This document shows positions 11,099 to 20,500 of a stretch of 64,000 nt of DNA, one piece after another. Location of the stretch: NCBI RefSeq assembly GCF_018143015.1, contig NC_054758.1:20448501-20512500 (forward strand), written 5' to 3'. Within the stretch, counting starts at the first letter, position 1, and each line of letters opens with the position of its first letter. This stretch comes from Lytechinus variegatus (Eukaryota > Echinodermata > Echinoidea > Temnopleuroida > Toxopneustidae). The notes beneath the pieces were generated by a model, which searched no databases, was not told where the DNA came from, and saw nothing but the letters and a program-made list of their open reading frames with translations. Position numbers and translations under genes: made by a program.

Positions 11099-11724
11099 GG
11101 GCCCTATTTCATAAAAGTTGATGATAGTAACTCTCGCTGGAATGTCAATTACGACAACAGTGAACATACTGCTTTTTGATCGGCTCTTCCAATGAAAGTT
11201 GACATTCTAACAAGAGTTGCTATACTAAATAGGTTCATTATTGCGGATTGAAATAATCGCTAGAGGGTATTCATTTGTCTCGCAATCTACTATGGTCAAC
11301 AAGGAAATTCGTGATCACTCTCGCAAAAAGTGTTCACTGGCTTTCTAGGAAATTCGTGATCACTCTCGCAAAAAGTGTTCACTAGCTTACAAGTTCACGA
11401 GCTTTCGAGTGCCGCTGCAACTCTTTATCAAGTGACACGGATTGTCCGATATCGTACTCTATTTATACTAACCTCCAAGACCGTACGCACAAATAGAGTA
11501 CGATATCGGACAATCCGTGTCACTTGATAAAGAGTTGCAGCGGCACTCGAAAGCTCGTGAACTTGTAAGCTAGTGAACACTTTTTGCGAGAGTGATCACG
11601 AATTTCCTAGAAAGCCAGTGAACACTTTTTGCGAGAGTGATCACGAATTTCCTTGTTGACCATAGTAGATTGCGAGACAAATAAGAGATGCTATCATATC
11701 AACTTTTTTTATGAAATAGGGCCC
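11099..11724. mobile_element. MITE-like TIR element, family 2, interrupted
   Basis: The ends are AGGGCCCTATTTCATAAAAG and its inverted partner TTTATGAAATAGGGCCC. Sub-terminal inverted words (GTAACTCTCGCTGGAATGTC against GACATTCTAACAAGAGTTGC) show the original element was short. A palindromic insert of about 470 bp interrupts it between two copies of TGCTAT (11218-11223 and 11689-11694). Confidence 0.85.
11273..11682. repeat. Perfect palindrome with 192-bp arms and a 26-bp spacer
   Basis: The left arm 11273-11464 and right arm 11491-11682 are equal in length and, read base by base, exact reverse complements. Each arm contains an internal direct repeat of about 36 bp (GGAAATTCGTGATCACTCTC and onward, twice). 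The spacer is 11465-11490. Transcribed, it would form a very long, fully paired hairpin. No protein is encoded. Confidence 0.95.
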
Positions 11725-11726
11725 AG

Positions 11727-11992
11727 TGGCCCATCTTACAAAGAATTGAGATTAATCCCAGTTATGGAAGGCCAGCAACATCAGCATCTAAATTACAAGT
11801 TTGTTCAAAGTATTTTCTAGAAATGACGTGTATTTATACATTCACTGTTTACTTGAAAACTCAGTATGCTTCTCTTTGTTTTCAAAGGACGTCTTTGAGC
11901 AAATTTCCTAAAGAAAAAGTTATGACAGTGATGGATTTTCATGTACTTGAGATTGATCTGATCAATCGTAACTCTTTATGAGACGGGGCCCA
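11727..11992. mobile_element. MITE-like TIR element, family 1, second copy
   Basis: Starts TGGCCCATCTTACAAAGAAT and ends AACTCTTTATGAGACGGGGCCC-like, the same family as 10830-11097. The interior word GGAAGGCCAGCAACATCAGC is closer to the copy at 55649. Confidence 0.83.
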
Positions 11993-11994
11993 AG

Positions 11995-12160
11995 AGGGCT
12001 TTTGTTAAAGTTGTCAGTACTGACTGCATTGCCAGGGCTAACTATTTCAGTAAAATCCTTGGTTTTGATTGGCTGAGAGGCACTGGTCTCTGACTGTTAA
12101 TATGGTAACTGTTGAAGAAAGACAACTTGTCAATGCTGACAACTTTCATGAAGCGGTCCC
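11995..12160. mobile_element. MITE-like TIR element, family 3
   Basis: The ends GCTTTTGTTAAAGTTGTCAG and CTGACAACTTTCATGAAGC are inverted. The interior GGTTTTGATTGGCTGAGAGG is shared with the remnants at 31646-32065 and, reversed, with 62583-62715. Confidence 0.8.
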
Positions 12161-12175
12161 AGATTGAGCTCATAC

Positions 12176-12389
12176 CTCTCTAAAATAATCAGTAAAAATG
12201 ACTAGTTAATAGGGTCAGCAGGGTGCAACTACATGTATTATTCTAGTCATATTTGAATATTTTCTAGTTGTCTTTTACTAGAACAGAGTTATTTCTTTCT
12301 AGAATATATGTCAGAAATGTGACTAGCATATCAGTCACACCCAGCTGACTACTTGTCTAGTCAATTTGACTGATTTTTTTTAAGAGTGT
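12176..12389. mobile_element. MITE-like TIR element, family 4
   Basis: Left end CTCTAAAATAATCAGTAAAA, right end TGACTGATTTTTTTTAAGAG. Inverted CTAGT-containing words lie inside both ends. No coding capacity. Confidence 0.72.
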
Positions 12390-13690
12390 ACATTTGTATG
12401 GGAATAACTTTTCTTTTGAGGAAGAATATTAGAATTTGTAAAACCTTTAGGCATTGCAAATGCCAGCAGATTTATGCAGTACATGTATAAATTAAAAAAA
12501 AAGGGTTACAGTAAGAGTATCATAGAATCAATGATATTGTAAAGCCTTGTTTAACCATGAGAATGAGATGAAGTATTGAAAAATATTTGTATATTTGTGT
12601 ACCAAGATGTATTGTGGTATTAAAAATATATACAAAATGTATTGTAATATAATGTGTAAAATATTAAATGGAGTCAGGTTTTTACTTTGGATTTTGTTTT
12701 GTATATTTGAAATTGTTATCAATGCAACAAGGGATATATGCCAAGTGTACATGCTTAAGGGAAAGTCTACCACAGCATCAGCTTTCTTTAACTAAAATTA
12801 CCCCCCCCCCCCCTCCATAAATCTACTTGAATAGATAAATGAGTAAACGAATGGTAAAGTAAATGATGATGATGATGATGAAGATGATGATGATAATGAA
12901 ATGAACCTATAATCAATGAAAGAAGGATATTTTTTAAAATCCTTAAAAATATAGATATTTTTTAAAGATTTGGGGGATTATGTGACTTGGGAGCCAGTCT
13001 CTATGTCATGTATTATCAATTCCGTAAATGGAAACATTCATCATGATTGTGAATAGCTCAGATCTTTTACTAAAAAAAATAGTGTACATGGATAATGTAT
13101 AGATCTATTCTACACAGGTTTCCAGATTGGGGGGAGGGGCTGGGCATGCGTCTTCGAAAAGGTTCACGCCAAGAAAAAAAATGTGAACTATGACAACATT
13201 TTGTAGATGTTGTGTCAAAATCTTTCACAAAATTAGATTTTCATATTAAAAATATTGTTTCCTCACTTGCTTCACTCCCTAAAAATATTGTTCCATGTAG
13301 CATATTATGTCCTCTCAAATTTTCTGACACACAATGCTTCTGCTGCTCTTTGTTTAAAGTTGTGACCACATTCCCAAACTGAATGTTCAAAAGAGATCAT
13401 TGATTATGGCTATATCAACATTAACTTTTTAATACTCAATTCGTTTGTTCTGGGTTGCTTTTTTTTTTTTTAATACATGTAGTTTTTTAGCCTCCCATGA
13501 TGTTTATTATTTCCTGCTTTTTTCATAAACACATTCAATCTGAGAATGGATTCTCTCTTTAAATGCATTGTAAAATATTTGACAAGAATTGAGTGGCATA
13601 CCTAAAGGATTTTCCAAAGGGGCAAATTCGTCCGCCAAAAAATTTGACAAGCCCAAAAAACCAATTTGTATATGATTTCGTACTGACATG
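12390..13690. other. AT-rich intergenic DNA with a short ATG microsatellite
   Basis: No gene is seen. A short GAT repeat lies at 12863-12893, a poly-C tract at 12801-12813 and a poly-T tract near 13461. Confidence 0.5.
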
Positions 13691-14015
13691 CCAAAAAAGA
13701 AAGAAAAAGGGGCTCAAGCTCGTCAAGGGGGCAGACTGACCCCCCCCCCCTCCGTAGGTATGCTAGTGCAAGAATTGAAAAAAGAAAGAAGGAAAAGTAG
13801 GAGGAAAGATAGTAAACGATGGAGGGGGTCAAGAAAGAGAGAGAGAAAGAAAAAGAAAGAAAGAAAGGAAAGAGAGTGAATGTGAGAGAAAGAAAGAAAG
13901 GAAAGAGAGTGAATGTGAGAGGAAGAAAGGAAGGAAAGAAAGGAAAGAAAAAATTAAGAAAGAGGGGGAGAGTGGAGAAACATGGGAGGAGAGGGGTACG
14001 AACTGGAAGAGAATG
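13691..14015. repeat. GA-rich (homopurine) minisatellite
   Basis: Imperfect GAAA/GGAA repeats. A unit of about 40 bp containing GGAAAGAGAGTGAATGTGAG occurs twice at about 13867-13925. Lys/Glu-rich and Phe/Leu-rich frames here are repeat artefacts. Confidence 0.85.
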
Positions 14016-14598
14016 ACCGAGGGGAGGGTGGACCCTCAGACTCCTCACGGAACAATGGGCTCGCAGAATGGGCTTCGTTTTAATCGGCCTTCAGTTTAGA
14101 AAATGTTATTCACCGGTGTGCATGGGGAGGGCCCGGAAGGGGGTTGTCCAACTCTAACACCAACCATTCATTTTTTTTTGCTCTTTGGCAATTGCCAAAT
14201 TTCCTGATATTCGTCGGAGCAAGCTTTACTGCTCATATTAATCTGTATTCAATACTTTTGAACATGAATTAAAATAATCATATTAATCTGAATTTAATAC
14301 TTTTGAACCTGAATTGGAATAGTTTAGCATAAGAAGATTAAACACTGTTATATTCTAATGTTATTTTTTTCAAATTTTTTAGCTAGCCGTTCTATCAGAA
14401 ATAGGGTCTGTTATTGTAGACCGTTTCAATTGCTGCTGAAACTTTCGACCATCTCTAGCTCTGCACAGTGTATACTTGGGAAAATGTGTTGCTGATGAGC
14501 TCGTGGTGGTAATCTTCAGTTTTTCTCATTCTGACTTATTTTGAACCGATCAACACCAAAGAACCAAACAAAGCAAAAAAGGTCGGAAATTCCTCAAA

Positions 14599-17500
14599 AT
14601 GGCGAATGGAGAAGGAACAAGTTCTGCTCCAGCGACAAGTGCAGCACCCAGAAGGGGTAATTATGTGCTTATATGTTGAAGTTGAATAAATATAATGATT
14701 TTTTAGACATTCTCTTGTCGTCTACGCTCTCGCCCTACATTTGTGACTAACGAGACGGAGCCAGCTTTACCGCCGACATCGCCGGGGCAGTAACTGTCTC
14801 CTTCGGGCTCCAGCAGTAGCGTTGGTAGGCAACGCAACGCGGATGCGTACGGCAGAGTAAAGTAATGCCATTTTGGTAGGCAATGGCACTAGATTTGTGC
14901 TGTAGGCATGTATATGTCATGTATGTTTAATAGATGAGTTGCCTGCCGGGGGGAGGGGTCTGTCTGTATGTAGGGTGTCTGAAGCCACACTGAAAAGTGT
15001 CAGCATAAAACAGGCTGATTTAGGGGAAAATATGGCACATATTTTTCGGGATGTTCAGGCTACTAGAAAAATGTGATCTGAATTGATTATTAACTTGTGT
15101 TTGGCATGTATGGAAAGAGAAAATTCAGGGGCTTCTTTTGACAGTAAGGACAAGTTTATATGATCATTCTAAATAAGGATTTAGAGATAAATTGCAAACC
15201 CTTATTTTTGTGTGTGTTGAGATTGCCATTTCCCCATGCGTTTTCTATGGGAAAATGAAATTTCTGTTTTGCACAATTTTTTCACTTTGTCGCAATTTTT
15301 CATTGTGATCTGGTTTCCAAATCTTTATAAAAATCATACCATCAGAAAGAGCATAAAAAATCCTATTTGACTCTTTATGGACAAGTTTTTGGCATTAATA
15401 CTCCATTTATAACAGCTCTCGGAAGCTAAAAATTTGGATTTGTGTGTGTCCATTTCTTAACTACACAGTCTATGGCAGAAAAATGCTGAAAATTGACCTA
15501 ATTTCATTCTTCTTTTTTGCAGCCAATAATTGGATTTTTTTCAAAAATGTTACATTTCTGTAAGTCTGAAGGTCATTTCTCTTCAAATTCACAAAGAAAA
15601 TGTGATATTTTCTTGAAATAAGAAAAATAATTTTTTTCTCCAGACACCCTACTGTATGGTCATTATCTCAAAAACTAGCCAATAATAAAAATATCCTTTA
15701 TAGTTTATCCATTCGCCGATCGGAATAGAATTTTGAGATCGCGATACCGGCGAAACCCCGGCTTTGACCTACTTTACATTTTCGTTCATGATTTTATAGA
15801 TAGCGATCTTGCCGTCAATGTGGTAACTATTTCTTGAATTTGTTTTGTTTAAATTATGAATTATTTGTGGACAAAATTAAGCCTGATGAATATTTTTGAA
15901 AAGTGCGCGAAGTTTGGACACCCCATTATACACACGTGGCCAGACAGCTTGTAGCTGTCTGCTTCGAGGAGAACTTTAATTACCGGTACTTTAACATTTT
16001 TTTTTCATTTCTCCTGTTACACAGACGGCTTGCTATCGTGCAGCCGCTATAGTATTACGTTAGGGTGTTAAAAATGCAAAATCCCCCCGACGGGGCTCAT
16101 CGATTTTCGTCTTTAACTCTTAAAAATATATATAAAAAAACGACCGAGATAGAAATTATTATTCTGTTTTTGCATGAAATGCACCAAAACGGGAAAAAAT
16201 AAACTTAATGAAAATAAAATAAGGAAAAAAAGCAGTGACTTCGGCCGTCAAGCAACTTCACTTCCCTGGTTTATCTGAACTCAATACATAAAAATATGGC
16301 CATTGAATCCCTGTATATATCGAGTTAGAACTTCAGTCTCTGTAATTGGTGAGTGGAGCCAATGGAGTTCAGCGGAACACCCAATAAAACAGAGTCCGAA
16401 GTTTTGACAAGTTTTTTTTTTCCGTGTGCAAAGAAACCCCCTAAACAAGTTTTTCGAAAGCTTCATTAACACATTTTAGCTCCTAAACAAGTTGTCGCCA
16501 GAATATGACCCCTAACAAGTTTTGTCTTCTTACTAAAATTATATTTAATTAAAGATAGATCTAGACTATATTCATGGGTATTGTATACAGTGAATATAGA
16601 AGATTGTTCAAGCATACTGTATATTATGTGCTTCTTCTGATATTCAGTAATTAAATTTTTGCAGGTAGATCAAAAAGAAAGAACATTGTACTTTGTATGC
16701 ATATGTACATGTAAGTTTAATAGGTTTTAGTCATTTCTTCTTTGCTTACTTTGTAGAACTTAATGCGAATGTTATTTTTTTGTATCGTGGACACTGTATA
16801 TTCACTGATGATGAATAACAAATTATATGTTTTCTTGTTTTCTTTCTTTTCAGGAAAAACAATTGCTGTTGTATCCTTCACAATAATGTTATGTGGGCAT
16901 TTGTGAATTACGTACAATTCATCATTGATTATATGTTTGATTTATTTTAAACTCTAAGAAGAGAACCATGGTGTAAATCTGTAGAACATGAAGCTACATG
17001 TACCCCTCATTAAGTATGAGCTCCTGATTAATTTTCTTTTTCCTTTTTTTTTCAATTGAGTCCATGTCCCCCAAATAATGTTTTCCCACAGATAAAATTT
17101 TGACACTGGTTGTAGGGTGTAGCTGACCACCATTTACCGGTAACAAGTGTAAGTTGGGGAGGGGAGGAGCTGTCTTGTGGGCTTCAGATGTCTTTCTAAA
17201 TCACTCTCTGATCATAATGCTTATTGCTCTCTTTGAGTTTGATCACATGATAATGGTTGTCCCAATGATAATGAAATAGTGGTGAAGATATTGATATCCT
17301 TAACTGTATGATATCAGCTTTCTTCTCTTCCATTGCAAATACTCTTCTACCTTAATGGATGGTATTTTGCATTTCTATGGCTGTGTGAAGCATTGATGTA
17401 CATTTACAAAGGTAAGCTGTCATTTTGACTTTCGTTTTTCTTCCCTCATTTCTTCCTCGTTCTTTTCCTCTTCACTACCTTTTTTCTCGTCTTTTCCTCT

Positions 17501-20500
17501 TTCTTATTTTCTTCTTCTTTTTTCCTCTTCATCTACTTTTCTTCCTCTTCATGTTCTTCATCTTCTTACTTTTCTTTTCCCCTCATCTTCCTGTCATTCA
17601 TCTCTCTTTTCCTCCTGTTCTCCCTGTTCTTCCTATTCTTCTTTTTCCTCCTTTTTTCCTCTTCATCTTGTTCTCTGTTTCTTTTCTTCTTCCTCATTTT
17701 CCTCTTTTTCCTATTCCTATTCCCATTTTCCTCTTCTACCCCCTGTTGTTCCTTTTCCTCCTCTTTTTCCTGTTCCTCTTCTTCCCCTTCTTCCTCTTCT
17801 CATCTTTTTTACTTCCTCTTCTTTACATTCTTCCTCTTCCTCTTCTTCCTCTTCTTCCCCTTCTTCCTCCTCTTCTCATCTTTTTTACTTCCTCTTCTTT
17901 ACATTCTTCCTCTTCCTCTTCTTCCCCTTCTTCCTCCTCTTCTCATCTTTTTTACTTCCTGTTCTTTACATTCTTCCTCTTCCTTCTTCCCCTTCTTCCT
18001 CCTCTTCTCATCTTTTTTACTTCCTCTTCTTTACATTCTTCCTCTTCTTCCTCTTCTTCTTCCTCCTCTTCTCATCTTTTTTACTTCCTGTTCTTTACAT
18101 TCTTCCTCTTCCTCTTCTTCTTCCCCTTCTTCCTCCTCTTCTCATCTTTTTTACTTCCTCTTCTTTACATTCTTCCTCTTCCTGTTCTTCCTCTCCTTAT
18201 TCCTCTTTTTCCTATATCTCTTCCTCTACCCTGTGCTTTTTTTTATTCTTCCTTTCCACTCCCTTCTATTTTCTTTTAATATTTTTCTTCATTTTTACCA
18301 GTTAACTGTAGATATTAAGCCAAAAAAATGTTTTATTGTACATATGCTTAATATTATATATTTTTACCATATTAATTGCTTTCCTTCTTTAGGTTCGGTG
18401 CTGCCATACCCCACGGAAAATCTAGCAGGAGAATGGGTCCTCATCTTCCTTCTAGTTGCCATAGAGTATGTCAGACTGTTCTTAGGTGAGATATTATACC
18501 AGTCTATCTACAATTACACAGAAGAAGACTGAAGTTAATTCCTGCTATTCAGTTTAAGGGGAAGTTCGCCTCATCAAAATTGCATTCGGCTAAAACGAGG
18601 AAATGAAATGAGCATAATGCTGAAAATGTCATTAAAATTCTTTTTTGCTATTGATGATAATTAACTTAACTTCAAATGTGTAATGAACTTGAAATTCTGT
18701 GTCTTGTTTGTTGTGTGACTCCAGCAGATAATATCCCAGACAACCTGCATGCCAATTTTCGGCGCGATCGTGGGGTCGATGGCCGAGATCTCAAGGGGGG
18801 CCTAGGAGGCCCCCCCCCCCCACTCCGGCCATATGAACTCCGAAAATACCCCGGCCTAGATAGGGTTAAGTTTTTGCAGACTTGAAAATATGCAGATTCT
18901 TTATCAAATCAAAGTTGGTTTAATACCACAATGGCATTTCAAAATGTTCAGGGAGACTATAATAAGAGGAAAATTATTGTATTTCATGTAAGAAAATAAA
19001 GTATAAAAGTAACGGTGAATGACATCATCAGCCCCCCCCCCCCCCCATTTGTATATTGATCAGAATGTGCAAAAGTTTTCTTATTCAGCATATAATTTTG
19101 ATGAATATTTCTTTATTATTTTTTTTGTTGTCTTTTTGTCTCACCTGCGAAGCAAAGTGAGACTATAGGCGCCGCTTTTCCGACGGCGGCGGCGGTGGCG
19201 TCAACATCAAATCTTAACCTGAGGTTAAGTTTTTGAAATGACGTCATAACTTAGAAAGTATATGGACCTAGTTAATAAAACTTGGCCATAAGGTTAATCA
19301 AGTATTACTGAACATCCTATTAGAGTTTCATGTCACATGACCAAGGTCAAAGGTCATTTAGGGTCAATGAACTTAGACCATGTTGGAGGAATCAACATCG
19401 AAATCTTAACCTGAGGTTAAGTTTTTGAAATGTCATCATAACTTAGAAAATATATGGACCTAGTTCATGAAACTTGGACATAAGGTTAATCAAGTATCAC
19501 TGAACATCCTGCATGAGTTTCACGTCACATGACCAAGGTCAAAGGTCATTTAGGGTCAATGAACTTTGGCCGAATTGGGGATATCTGTTGAATTCCCATC
19601 ATAACTTTGAAAGTTTATGGATCTGATTCATGAAACTTAGACATAATAGTAATCAAGCATCACTGAAAATTTTGTGCAAGTTTCAGGTCACATGACCAAG
19701 GTCAAAGGTCAATGAACTTTGGCCGAATTGGGTGTATCTGTTGAATTACCATCATAACTTTGAAAGTTTATGGATCTGATTCATGAAACTTGTACATAAG
19801 AGTAATCAAGTATCACTGAACATCCTGTTCGAGTTTCAGGTCACATGATCAAGGTCAAAGGTCATGTAAGGTCAATGAACTTGACCATGGCCATGTTGGG
19901 GTTTTTTGTTGAATAACCATCATATCTCTGTAAGTTTATTGGTCTAGTTCATTAAAAAGGGAAATAAGAGTAACCATGTATCACTGAACATCTTGTGCGA
20001 GTTAGAGTAGTATTCAAAGTGAGCACTGCTGCTATATTGAACCGCGTGATGCAGGTGAGACGGCCAGAGGCATTCCACTTTTTATTAAAAGCAAATTATC
20101 TTTGGACTTGCCCATTAAGAATAATTTCTGAAAATAAATGACAATTTTGAAGAAAAAAACATGATGATGAGAATCTGTTGCAGACAAATTAAGTTTTGAT
20201 TTTCTTTTTTTTAAATTCTTTTTCATTTTATAACAAGGGGATTAAACAAAACACCTTAGACCCCAAGCAAGTAAGCAATTTTCTACAAATGTGACAATTC
20301 AGCTCTGCAGTGTCCATCATGTTCAAAGCGAGAACAGCAAGCTTAATCCTATTCTATCTCTATCCTACGAAGGAAATTTATCTGTGTCTTCTTTTGTGTG
20401 TTTGATTTCATTTTCAAAAGAACCTGAAGGACAAGTCCCCAAAAGGAAAAGGTTGATTTGAATAAAAAGAGAAAAATGCAACAAGCATAACACTGAAGAT

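Noticed and set aside
13602-14048. Phe/Leu/Ser-rich minus frame and Lys/Arg/Glu-rich plus frames
   Set aside because: Both come from a GA-rich simple repeat.
5298-16390. The two similar repeats at 5298 and 16063 as a pair of long terminal repeats
   Set aside because: A host exon set and many unrelated repeats lie between them, there is no retroelement coding sequence, and the copies are quite diverged.
16854-16917. Longer version of TMEM exon 2 reading on to a stop
   Set aside because: It would end the protein before any membrane segment. The GTATCC donor after 17 nt restores phase and family-like sequence.
17801-18200. Regularly spaced repeats as a CRISPR-like array
   Set aside because: The units are continuous pyrimidine minisatellite without unique spacers, in a eukaryotic intron.
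17425-18279. A 284-codon open frame rich in Phe, Leu and Ser
   Set aside because: It is the translation of a homopyrimidine minisatellite inside an intron; the frame has no complexity beyond the repeat.
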